From: an uncultured Bacilli bacterium
Lineage (GTDB): Bacteria; Bacillota_I; Bacilli_A; RF39; UBA660
Direction of reading: 5' to 3'
Length of the DNA stretch: 26,341 bases
Assembly (NCBI GenBank): GCA_947628685.1
Contig: CANRAT010000013.1
Location: 1-26,341 of the forward strand
The notes below the pieces were generated by a model that was not told the origin of the DNA, ran no database searches, and saw only the letters and a list, made by a program, of their open reading frames with translations. Made by a program: the position numbers and the translations under genes. Of this stretch, positions 9,082 to 16,780 are shown piece by piece; within the stretch, counting starts at the first letter, position 1; each line of letters starts with the position of its first letter.

Positions 9082-9105
9082 AAAGACATTTTACTGCCTT
9101 TTTTC
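9081..9105. terminator. Possible bidirectional terminator between SEDS and sortase genes
   Basis: Imperfect stem AAAAGACA / TGCCTTTT (one A-C mismatch) with a T-rich flank on both strands, between two convergent genes. It partly overlaps the last codons of the sortase gene. Confidence 0.45.
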
Positions 9106-9960
9106 TCTTTTAATAAGTTTTGCGTGTAATACAACTTTATCAGTATCATTAAAGCAAGTAGAAAGAGTAAGTATTTTATCATTTTCATTTACTGTTGTAT
9201 TAAAGTCATGCGCACTTCTTTCAAGTAACATATTAGCAAACTCTAAAAAATTTTCATCAGTTTTAAAATTAATATCCAAATAGTCATTAGTAGTAGGTAT
9301 TTTATAAACACTAAATACTTGCCATAATGTATTTTCACTTTCAGTAGATAATCTTACTATGTAATTATTTTTATTGCTCAACCAGCCATTATATATTATC
9401 CTTTTTAATGAACCAAACATAGTATTGTCTGCTCTTCCGTGTGCATAAATAATAGTATTTTTGTCAAAATCATCTTTATTATTTCTATAATCCATAAATA
9501 CCCATCCTGCACTGTTATAACTCTTATCAAATGTATGATTTAAGTAAAATTTATTATCTGTATATTGTACAAATGGATAATTTACATTAGTCCCTAAAAC
9601 TTGTATCCAACCAACAGTAGAATTATTAATTTCTTTTAATTCTGTAAAGTTTACATCTATAAGACTCATCTTTATGTAATCCCAATATGGATCAGAACTA
9701 GGTACTTCATTTTCTATAATTTCTGTAGATTCATTATCTTCTTTTTCAACTACTTCTACTTTTTCTTGTACTTCATTTATTTGCTTTTCAGTACTTTTAG
9801 AATCTATTAGCCATTTAATTATGTTTATTGAAGAAATTATAAATATAGTTAAAAATACTAAAATTATAGCGAATAATATGATGTTTTTCCACTTAGGTTT
9901 TCTTTTCTTTTTTTTAGGTTTAATATATACACTACTAAGATTATTTTCCAATTTTATCAC
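9091..9960 (-). CDS. Class B-like sortase
   Basis: Membrane-anchored transpeptidase expected to cleave surface proteins at a sorting motif and join them to peptidoglycan. A very basic N-terminus (PKKKKRKPKWK) leads into one membrane segment (about 27-50), so the catalytic domain is outside. Class B features: YPFVQYTDNKFYLNHTF, the catalytic His in YAHG (H174) and the Cys in TLSTC (C269). The position normally held by the catalytic Arg, just before VVLHAKL, is Lys (K275), which is unusual. The frame opens with GTG at 9960; a TTG at 9951 is better spaced from AGGA at 9961-9964 and may be the true start. It is divergent from a protein with a sortase-type C-terminus, its likely substrate. Confidence 0.88.
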   Translation of the reverse strand: MIKLENNLSSVYIKPKKKKRKPKWKNIILFAIILVFLTIFIISSINIIKWLIDSKSTEKQINEVQEKVEVVEKEDNESTEIIENEVPSSDPYWDYIKMSLIDVNFTELKEINNSTVGWIQVLGTNVNYPFVQYTDNKFYLNHTFDKSYNSAGWVFMDYRNNKDDFDKNTIIYAHGRADNTMFGSLKRIIYNGWLSNKNNYIVRLSTESENTLWQVFSVYKIPTTNDYLDINFKTDENFLEFANMLLERSAHDFNTTVNENDKILTLSTCFNDTDKVVLHAKLIKREKRQ

Positions 9961-9970
9961 GTCCTATACC

Positions 9971-9979
9971 ATTATATCA
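9971..9979 (-). promoter_or_regulatory. Extended -10 promoter of the sortase gene
   Basis: On the minus strand the sequence reads TGATATAAT (TGn plus TATAAT); no convincing -35 is present. Initiation would be near 9964, giving an almost leaderless mRNA with AGGA at its very 5' end. Confidence 0.55.
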
Positions 9980-10031
9980 TATTTTTTTTAAATAATAGAT
10001 GTACATTAAAAGTAAAAAACAAAAAATCGTA

Positions 10032-10060
10032 TTGACACTTTGGGTAAGGTGTGTTAAAAT
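10032..10060 (+). promoter_or_regulatory. Strong promoter of the surface-protein gene
   Basis: Consensus TTGACA (10032-10037), 17-base spacer, TAAAAT (10055-10060), 22 bases before the start codon, with an AGGAGGAAAG ribosome site between. The signals suggest high expression. Confidence 0.88.
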
Positions 10061-10082
10061 GTAATCATAGGAGGAAAGAAGA

Positions 10083-11234
10083 ATGAAAAAGAAAATTTTA
10101 TTTTCGGCATTTGCTGTTGCTGTAAGTATAGCAATGGTGCCAAAAGTATTCGCAGCAGATTTGGGTACAGTTAAAGTTTTAACTCAAGGTGGAAAAGAAG
10201 AAGGAACAGGAACATCAGTTGTTAAAATCAAATATGATAGTGAACTTACACTAAAAATTGATTCAGAACAAGAAGCATCAGGTAATGTTGCAAAACGTCC
10301 TGCAGGAAATGCTTGGATTGGAATTGAGGTTACTAAACCTAATGATGCAAAAGAAGATGATATCAAGTATTATGCAGTTAATAATTTTGGTGTAAAATCA
10401 GTAGAGAAAAGTTTTAAAACTTATAAAGATACTGAGAGTTCCATTCAACTTTGGAGCGGAATTAATTTTGAAGTATTAAATGCTGCTTTAAAAAGTGGTA
10501 AAGATATTACTTATAGTTGGTTCTTTAATTGGGATGGGGATGAAGATTACGATCAAGAATTCCAAATTTCAATTAGTCCAGAAAATGTAAAATTACAAAA
10601 CAAAGAAGGTAATAAGGATATTTATCCAGTTAAATCACTTCCAAAAGTTGAGACTTTATTACCAGAATTAGCTGATACATCTATTACTGGTAATGGAACT
10701 AACTTTGTAACTATTACTTATTCAAATCCATTTGAATTAGAGTGGGTTAAAAAAGATCAAGGTGGAGAAAATAGACCTGTAGATGGTTGGTGGGTTGGAG
10801 TTAGATTCAATCCAGGAAGTGAAGTTAGTGATGTTAGTGGACTTAAATATAAATATAGAGTAAACGGTGGAGATTGGAGTACAGAACAAAATTACGAAGC
10901 AGATGCTGGTCAAAAATACATGAGTGCTTGGATTTTGTTAAACGAGGAAAAATTAACAAAAGTAACTGGAGATAATTATGTATTTGAATGGACTTTTGAC
11001 TGGGATAAAGATGGTGAATACGAACAAACTGTTACTCAAGTAATTCCTGTTAAAAATGTTAAGTTAACAAAAGAAGGCGAAACTGTATTTGAGAAACAAG
11101 AAGAAGTTGAAGGACCAAAAGAAGAAGTTCCAGATACATATGATGGAGTTTTAACATCAGTAGTTCTAGTTGTTGTTTCAGTATTAGGATTAGGAACTGC
11201 AACTTATCTATTAAAAAAGAAAAAAGAAAACTAA
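10083..11234 (+). CDS. Cell-wall surface protein, sortase substrate with two tandem beta-domains
   Basis: Secreted 383-residue protein. A signal peptide (MKKKILFSAFAVAVSIAMVP, cut after FAA near residue 25) starts it, and a sorting signal ends it: VPDTYD at 349-354, a hydrophobic stretch (VLTSVVLVVVSVLGLG), then KKKKEN. The mature part contains two homologous units of about 100 residues. Each has a W-(I/V)-G-(I/V) strand and ends in a W-x-F-x-W-D acidic segment (WFFNWDGDEDYDQ; WTFDWDKDGEYEQ) followed by NVKL. The acidic segment could bind a metal. I do not recognise the domain family. Divergent pairing with a lone sortase implies a dedicated enzyme-substrate pair. Start context (AGGAGG, ATG) and promoter are strong. 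Confidence 0.85.
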   Translation: MKKKILFSAFAVAVSIAMVPKVFAADLGTVKVLTQGGKEEGTGTSVVKIKYDSELTLKIDSEQEASGNVAKRPAGNAWIGIEVTKPNDAKEDDIKYYAVNNFGVKSVEKSFKTYKDTESSIQLWSGINFEVLNAALKSGKDITYSWFFNWDGDEDYDQEFQISISPENVKLQNKEGNKDIYPVKSLPKVETLLPELADTSITGNGTNFVTITYSNPFELEWVKKDQGGENRPVDGWWVGVRFNPGSEVSDVSGLKYKYRVNGGDWSTEQNYEADAGQKYMSAWILLNEEKLTKVTGDNYVFEWTFDWDKDGEYEQTVTQVIPVKNVKLTKEGETVFEKQEEVEGPKEEVPDTYDGVLTSVVLVVVSVLGLGTATYLLKKKKEN

Positions 11235-11254
11235 GATATTAATTAACAGTAATT

Positions 11255-11284
11255 AAAGATAGTTAAATTCTATCTTTTTTTCTT
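11255..11284 (+). terminator. Terminator after the surface-protein gene
   Basis: AAAGATAG / CTATCTTT 8-bp perfect stem with a 7-base loop and a run of seven or more T. Confidence 0.88.
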
Positions 11285-11294
11285 GTCAAAATCA

Positions 11295-11303
11295 TGGTAT
11301 AAT
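11295..11303 (+). promoter_or_regulatory. Extended -10 promoter of the zinc-ribbon protein gene
   Basis: TGGTATAAT (TGn plus consensus TATAAT) about 65 bases before the start codon. The -35 region is only a T-run from the preceding terminator, so the extended -10 probably carries recognition. Confidence 0.6.
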
Positions 11304-11369
11304 ATAGTAAGAAAATAGAGTACTAGAATAATATTGATTGAAATTAATAAATTTATTTAGGAGGAATTT

Positions 11370-13031
11370 ATGAGGTGTAGAAGATGTGGTAGGGAAGTTT
11401 CAGAAAATGAAATCTTCTGTAGTGATTGTAAAAATGAAATGAGAGAGGTATCTTCTAGAGAAGATGTTAGTAAATTAGAATCATTAATTGAACAAGGTGA
11501 AAATTTAAACGGTATTGAAAATACTAAAGAACTTACTAATTTAGATAGTTTAGTTGAAGAAGAACTTTTAAAAAGTAGTTTGGAAGAAGAAATTAAAGAA
11601 GATGAAAGTAAAAATGTCGATATAAAGCCACCAAAAAAACCAAAAAAGAAGTTAATAATATTAATATCTATAATATCAGTATTAGTTATAGGATTAACTG
11701 TTTTAATAGTATTTTTAATCATACATCAAAATCAAGATAAGAAACAAGATGAATCTTCAAATAATCCAAATGAAATTAATTATCAAAATGTTATAAATGA
11801 TTATGGTGCTCATGTAGAAGATTTAATTAAAAATTATATAAGTGAAAATGATGATACGCCAACATGGCAACAAATAAGTGAATTAATTACTTATAATGAA
11901 TATGAAGTTATATGTGATACGCATAACATATATAAAGATGGTAGTATTTATCTTACTAGTTGTAAAGTAGATGATAAAAGTGTAGAATATTCATATGGTG
12001 AATTAAAAGAAGAACAAAAAGAAGGTAAAAAAATAGAAATCTATAAGATTATGTATGATGATGAATATTATTCATATTCTGATAGAAGAAGTAATGGCTC
12101 AACAAGTGTTGGAACTATTACTTGTGATACTGATACTTGTCAATATATAGCAGCCTATGATAAATACGCCTTAATAAAAGGTGATAATAAATATTATTTA
12201 TATAATTATGAAAATAATTCACTAGAATTTGGACCATTTAATATGTATGATGATTATTCATATGCTATGGACTTATTATCTTATAATAATGTTTTATATG
12301 GCATTTATTATGATGATGGTACTAAAAATATATATAATGTAGTAACAGGTAAAACATTTAAAAATATTAAGGGAGAACTTTTAATAGATGAAATGGGTTA
12401 TTCACCAAGTTTGATGTATAAATATGGATATGCAATATTTGAAAATAATAAGAAATATGAATTTTTAAATTTAAAAACAGGAAATATAAGTTATTCTATA
12501 GATAAAAAAATAAGTGAATTTGTTGAAGATGTAGAAAATAATATAGTTTATATGACTTCATATGATTCAAATAATAAAGAATTTCAAATATACAATAGTA
12601 ATGGTAAATTATTATTTGATGGAAATAAGTTTACTGAATTTGCTATTGGTAATGGTAATTTATTAGTTTCAAGTGGTAAAAAATTTCAAGTATATGATTC
12701 TAAATTAATCCTTAAAACATCTAGTAAAGAATACGATGAAGTATTAGGATTATATAGTGATTTCGTAGTAGTAATAGATAATAATCGCTTAGAAATATTA
12801 GATATAAATGATAATATTTTAACTACATTTGATTTTGAATGGGATTCTAAACGCTATAAATTTTATCCAATGATTTCTGGCTTTGATACAGTGGATGGTA
12901 AATATGGTATATATTTAGTTGTTGAAGATTTAACTGTTCCGTTTGGAACACTAGGTAGTGGGCTTAAATGTTATTATATATCATCTTCAAAAGAGACAGG
13001 TATCATAAAAACAAGTGGAGTTGAACAATAA
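11370..13031 (+). CDS. Zinc-ribbon, single-pass membrane protein with a large external domain
   Basis: 553 residues. The N-terminus is a cytoplasmic zinc ribbon with two CxxC knuckles (C3, C6, C17, C20), followed by an acidic linker, a basic PKKPKKK stop and one membrane helix (about 93-119). The outer 430 residues are rich in Tyr, Asp and Asn and contain repeated short strands of the type DKYALIKGDNKYYLYNYENN and FQVYDSK. This resembles irregular beta-propeller blades, but I cannot assign a family. A Cys pair near CDTDTC could form a disulfide. Similar zinc-ribbon plus TM proteins are common in Firmicutes with unknown function. AGGAGG precedes the ATG. It is a single-gene unit bounded by its own promoter and a terminator. 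Confidence 0.8.
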   Translation: MRCRRCGREVSENEIFCSDCKNEMREVSSREDVSKLESLIEQGENLNGIENTKELTNLDSLVEEELLKSSLEEEIKEDESKNVDIKPPKKPKKKLIILISIISVLVIGLTVLIVFLIIHQNQDKKQDESSNNPNEINYQNVINDYGAHVEDLIKNYISENDDTPTWQQISELITYNEYEVICDTHNIYKDGSIYLTSCKVDDKSVEYSYGELKEEQKEGKKIEIYKIMYDDEYYSYSDRRSNGSTSVGTITCDTDTCQYIAAYDKYALIKGDNKYYLYNYENNSLEFGPFNMYDDYSYAMDLLSYNNVLYGIYYDDGTKNIYNVVTGKTFKNIKGELLIDEMGYSPSLMYKYGYAIFENNKKYEFLNLKTGNISYSIDKKISEFVEDVENNIVYMTSYDSNNKEFQIYNSNGKLLFDGNKFTEFAIGNGNLLVSSGKKFQVYDSKLILKTSSKEYDEVLGLYSDFVVVIDNNRLEILDINDNILTTFDFEWDSKRYKFYPMISGFDTVDGKYGIYLVVEDLTVPFGTLGSGLKCYYISSSKETGIIKTSGVEQ

Positions 13032-13060
13032 AAAAGCTTCTATTATAGAAGTCTTTTTTT
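13031..13060. terminator. Bidirectional terminator between convergent genes
   Basis: Stem AAAAAG-CTTCTA / TAGAAG-(T)-CTTTTT with a TTA loop and one bulged T. The A-run on one side and T-run on the other let it work for both the zinc-ribbon gene and the CBS gene. Confidence 0.85.
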
Positions 13061-13062
13061 GA

Positions 13063-13512
13063 TTACAAATAGAATTCATCTATTTCTGATATATTTTCTT
13101 TTCTATTATTTTTTATGGAAAAAATAGTTTTAAATGTGTTTATTAAAGATTCTTGATTTGTATAATTTAATATATCTGATAATGATAATATACCAACGAT
13201 ATCATCATTTTCTTTTACTAATAATCTTTTTATTTTATGTTTACTCATTAATTTTAAAGCATCTTCAATTCTTGAATCTATATCAATAGAAATAACTTGT
13301 TTTGTCATATAATCTTTTATAGGACAATTTAATTTATTAATACAAGATAATGACAAACATATATCTCTATCTGTAATTACACCTACAAATTTTTTATCAT
13401 CTTTTATAGGTATAAAACCTATATTATTTTCTTTCATAAGTTTTGACGCATCTTTTATAGAACTATCACTTTTACAAGAAACAATTTTTTTACTCATAAT
13501 ATCTTTAATCAT
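13063..13512 (-). CDS. Tandem CBS-domain protein
   Basis: 149-residue soluble protein made of two CBS domains (about 1-60 and 65-125), a module that usually binds adenosyl nucleotides and signals energy or redox state. Typical pieces are IKDIMSKKIVSCKSDSSIKD, IGFIPIKDD, GVITDRDIC in the first, and IKDYMTKQVI, IKRLLVKEN, GILSLSDIL in the second. There is no attached effector domain. The open frame continues upstream to 13557, but the ATG at 13512 is preceded by AAGGTGAT and gives the usual family start (MIKDIM), so I use it. It is divergent from yunB with 55 bases between. The partner it regulates is unknown. Confidence 0.9.
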   Translation of the reverse strand: MIKDIMSKKIVSCKSDSSIKDASKLMKENNIGFIPIKDDKKFVGVITDRDICLSLSCINKLNCPIKDYMTKQVISIDIDSRIEDALKLMSKHKIKRLLVKENDDIVGILSLSDILNYTNQESLINTFKTIFSIKNNRKENISEIDEFYL

Positions 13513-13567
13513 ATTATCACCTTTAATATTATTTATTAAAGTTAAAATTTTATACATATTATTTAGT

Positions 13568-14320
13568 ATGAAAAAGATGAGATTAAAGAAAAGAAAAAAG
13601 GGTAAAGTTATAAATAAAATATTAATAATATTAATACTTCTAATAGTAGCAGTATCTTATATGTTTCAAAGATTTAATGATAAAGCACTCCCACAGTTAA
13701 TAAGTTATTCTGAAATAGAAACAAAAAAAATAGTATCTGCGCTAATTAATAGTACAGTAATAGAAGAAGTTACATCTAAAATATCGATAGATGATCTTTT
13801 TATAACTTTAAAAGATTCAAATGGCGATATTAAAAGTATAGACATTAATTCTAGTAGTGTTAATAAAATATTAGTTGATGCATCACTTGCAGTTGAAAAA
13901 AATTTAAAATATTTAGAAAGAGGAGATATAGATAAAATAAACTTATCTAATAATATTTTTAGTTCCTATGATGAAGAAAAATTAAAAAAAGGTATCATAT
14001 ATGAACTTCCTAGTGGGATTATATTTGACAATATACTATTGAATAACATATTACCTAAAATACCTGTAAAAATTAATCTAATAGGTAATATATTTTGTAG
14101 ACTTAATACTGAAATAGAATCATATGGTATAAATAATGCATTATTAAAGGTAAATATAACTATTGAATCAGAGGTTAAAATATTATTGCCATTTGTATCA
14201 TCTAGTACCAAAATAACTGCTAATATTCCTATAGTTGTAAAATTAATAGAAGGAAATATACCAAGTTATTATTTCGATGGATATTTAACTACTCCTAGTG
14301 TGACTTTAAGTACCGAATAA
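13568..14320 (+). CDS. yunB: Sporulation protein YunB
   Basis: 250-residue membrane-anchored protein: a basic N-terminus, one helix (about 18-34), then an external domain. The C-terminal half matches the YunB pattern: NNILPKIPVKINLIGNIF, ESYGINNALLKVNITIESEV, LPFVSSSTKITANIPIVV and GNIPSYYF. In Bacillus subtilis yunB is a mother-cell sporulation gene whose loss impairs spore formation; its biochemical role is not known. The start at 13568 lacks a strong ribosome site, and a second ATG lies at 13577. Its presence argues for a spore-forming organism or ancestor. Confidence 0.75.
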   Translation: MKKMRLKKRKKGKVINKILIILILLIVAVSYMFQRFNDKALPQLISYSEIETKKIVSALINSTVIEEVTSKISIDDLFITLKDSNGDIKSIDINSSSVNKILVDASLAVEKNLKYLERGDIDKINLSNNIFSSYDEEKLKKGIIYELPSGIIFDNILLNNILPKIPVKINLIGNIFCRLNTEIESYGINNALLKVNITIESEVKILLPFVSSSTKITANIPIVVKLIEGNIPSYYFDGYLTTPSVTLSTE

Positions 14321-14401
14321 AATGAAATTTTATACTTTAAAGTACATTTACAAATATATATTATTATGATATTATTGTATTAATGTAAAAGTTGTTGGAG
14401 T

Positions 14402-16225
14402 ATGATGATAATGAGAAAATCAATAAAAAATATATTAGGATACAATATTAAAACATTAATTGGATTTGAACTTGTATATAAATTACTTTCAGTATTTATT
14501 TTCACACCTATTTTTTTAAGATTATTTAATTTAATTATGAAATTTAGTGGATATACATATTTAACTTTTGAAAATGTGATACCATTTTTAATGAATCCAA
14601 TGACATTACTATTTTTATTAATATTAATTATATTAATTACGTTTTATACGGTTATAGATTTAAGTACAATTATAATTATTTTAGATAATTCATATCAAAA
14701 GAAAAAAATAAAAATAAAAGAAGCATTTCTTTTAGCGTGTAAACATTCAGCACGTATATTTCACATTAAAAATATATTTTTACCATTTTTAATTATATTT
14801 TTAATACCATTTTTAAATATAGGTATATCAACAGGTTATATATCTACTATAGCAGTTCCTGAATTTATATTGGATTTCATAAAGAATAATTCTTTATTAT
14901 TAATTTTATATTCTTTACTTGTTATAATACTTTCAATTATATTATTTAGATGGCTTTATGTAATTCATTATTTTGTACTTGAAAATTGTAATTTTAAAGA
15001 GGCTAGAAAAAGAAGTATTAACTTAAGTAAAAAAAATAAAATAAAAGATTTTATTAGTATTGTAATAACTCAATTTTTTATAGTAATATCATATGTATTA
15101 TTTGTATTACTAGGTATAGCCTTTATTATTTTAATATATAAATTGTTAGGTAAAACAAATATATTTTCTAATTTGTCAATTACAATTATTTGGATTTTAA
15201 TCGCTATATCTTTTACTTTGGTAACACTTTTATCAACGCCAATTAATTATGCTGTTGTAACACTCAGATATTATAGTAATAAAGAGAAGAAAAATGAAAA
15301 AATCATTCATACAAAATTAAGTACTAAAGAAGAGAGTGTAAAAAGAAAGTTTACAATTTTCAAATATATAGTTATCTTGCTTGTTATTTTTAGTGGTTCA
15401 TTAATTACATATTCTGTAATGAATAATAAGTTTGATTTGAATGTAGAATATGTTAAAAAAATTGAAGTAACTGCGCATAGAGGGGCTTCAGTTAATTATC
15501 CAGAAAATACTATGAGTGCCTTTATAGGGGCAAAAGAACTAGGTGCAGATTGGATTGAACTTGACATCCAACAAACAAAAGATAACAAATTAATAGTTTT
15601 ACACGATACTAACTTAAATAGAACAACGGGTGTAAATAAAAATACTTGGGAAGTAACATATGATGAAATTCAAACTTTAGATGCGGGAAGTTTCTTTAGT
15701 AGTAAATTTGAGGGTGAGAAGATACCACTTTTTGAAGATGTAGTTAAATGGGCAAAAGATAATAATATGAAATTAAATATAGAGTTAAAACCTACAGGAT
15801 ATGAAACTAATTTTGAATGTTCAGTTATAGACATTATAAAAAAATATGATTTTTCAGATAGATGTGTAGTAACTTCACAAGTTTATGAAGTGTTAAAAAA
15901 TTTGAAAAGTTGTGATGAAAATATTAAAACAGTTTATGTAATGAGTTTAGCATATGGTGATATTACAAGTTTAGAGTATGTAGATAGTTTTAGTATAGAA
16001 GCATCTAGTATAAATAAATCACTTGTAAATAAAATTCATAAAAATGGAAAAGAAATATATGCTTGGACTTTGAATACTGTTGATGGTATAAATAGAGTTA
16101 TAGATTTAGATGTAGATAATATTATTACTGATAATATTAATCTTGCCAAAGATAGAATATATTCTAGTAAAACAAGTAATATAATAGAGGAGTATATTAA
16201 ATTTATAAATAAATTACTAAATTAA
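14402..16225 (+). CDS. Membrane-anchored glycerophosphodiester phosphodiesterase
   Basis: 607 residues. The N-terminal 330 form a multi-helix membrane domain of the GPDPase_memb type found fused to GDPD enzymes in Firmicutes. The C-terminal 250 form the GDPD TIM barrel: HRGASVNYPENT from H359, WIELDIQ supplying the metal-binding Glu and Asp, VLHDTNLNRTTG, and KLNIELKP. The final membrane helix (about 320-336) places the barrel outside the cell, where it would cleave glycerophosphodiesters from lipids or lipoteichoic acid to sn-glycerol 3-phosphate and an alcohol. Starts at 14402, 14405 and 14411 are all in frame behind TTGGAG; 14405 or 14411 is better spaced, and the choice changes the protein by at most three residues. 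Confidence 0.93.
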   Translation: MMIMRKSIKNILGYNIKTLIGFELVYKLLSVFIFTPIFLRLFNLIMKFSGYTYLTFENVIPFLMNPMTLLFLLILIILITFYTVIDLSTIIIILDNSYQKKKIKIKEAFLLACKHSARIFHIKNIFLPFLIIFLIPFLNIGISTGYISTIAVPEFILDFIKNNSLLLILYSLLVIILSIILFRWLYVIHYFVLENCNFKEARKRSINLSKKNKIKDFISIVITQFFIVISYVLFVLLGIAFIILIYKLLGKTNIFSNLSITIIWILIAISFTLVTLLSTPINYAVVTLRYYSNKEKKNEKIIHTKLSTKEESVKRKFTIFKYIVILLVIFSGSLITYSVMNNKFDLNVEYVKKIEVTAHRGASVNYPENTMSAFIGAKELGADWIELDIQQTKDNKLIVLHDTNLNRTTGVNKNTWEVTYDEIQTLDAGSFFSSKFEGEKIPLFEDVVKWAKDNNMKLNIELKPTGYETNFECSVIDIIKKYDFSDRCVVTSQVYEVLKNLKSCDENIKTVYVMSLAYGDITSLEYVDSFSIEASSINKSLVNKIHKNGKEIYAWTLNTVDGINRVIDLDVDNIITDNINLAKDRIYSSKTSNIIEEYIKFINKLLN

Positions 16226-16244
16226 ATAAGAGTTTTAGCGCTTA

Positions 16245-16273
16245 TTGACTATTGATATAGTATGTGCTATAAT
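16245..16273 (+). promoter_or_regulatory. Promoter of ssrA
   Basis: TTGACT (16245-16250), 17-base spacer, TATAAT (16268-16273) preceded by TGC, so it is also an extended -10. The mature RNA begins about 10 bases downstream. Confidence 0.9.
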
Positions 16274-16282
16274 CTTTTGTAC

Positions 16283-16622
16283 GGGGCCGTCTAGTTTCGA
16301 CGGGTATATTTGAGTAATGACTGCAAGTCGTAATGTAATACGTTAAAACAAAATTAAAAATAACTGGAAACAGAAATCAATTAGCTTTCGCTTAAGAATA
16401 GAAGGCTGCTTCTTTAAGTATTTTCCTACGGTACTTATATGAGGTTCGATCTAGTAGGATATATTGTTACGAAGCCTATAAGTAATAATGAATTTGATAG
16501 GCTTACTATTAAATTGTTTGTTGATTAACTTATTTAATAGGAAAGTCATTAATCAACTAAACTTGTAGACGTTGTTATGTTAGTATATTCGGACAGGAGT
16601 GCGAATCTCCTCGGCTCCACCA
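16283..16622 (+). ncRNA. ssrA: Transfer-messenger RNA (tmRNA)
   Basis: Rescues stalled ribosomes and tags the incomplete protein for proteolysis. The 340-nt RNA starts GGGGCCG with the TCTAGTTTCGACGGG segment typical of tmRNA and ends in a tRNA-like half (TTCGGACAGGAGTGCGAATCT, acceptor CGGCTCC, encoded CCA at 16620-16622). After the conserved AAATAACT the message-like part resumes at GGA (16366) and reads GNRNQLAFA before TAA at 16393-16395, so with the tRNA-borne alanine the tag is A-GNRNQLAFA. The resume codon is inferred from the upstream context. The AFA ending differs from the LAA or VAA of most Firmicutes and is like that of Mollicutes. Confidence 0.95.
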
Positions 16623-16632
16623 GATAGATACC

Positions 16633-16665
16633 AAACTCGGACTTTTATAGTTCGAGTTTTAATAT
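16633..16665 (+). terminator. Terminator of ssrA
   Basis: AAACTCGGA / TTCGAGTTT, nine pairs including one G-T, with a T-rich end (TTTTAATAT), 10 bases after the encoded CCA. Confidence 0.85.
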
Positions 16666-16780
16666 GTTAGAATTTGTGATAAACTATTTATAGATTGAAA
16701 TTGATATGTTTGTCAATTTAGAAAACATACTTGTATATTGTCAAAGACAAAATAAATTAAAAATTTTTATAGGAGGAAAT

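Noticed and set aside
11357..11722. 121-aa minus-strand frame opposite the zinc-ribbon gene
   Set aside because: Shadow of the acidic linker codons; low-complexity Ser/Ile composition and no start signals.
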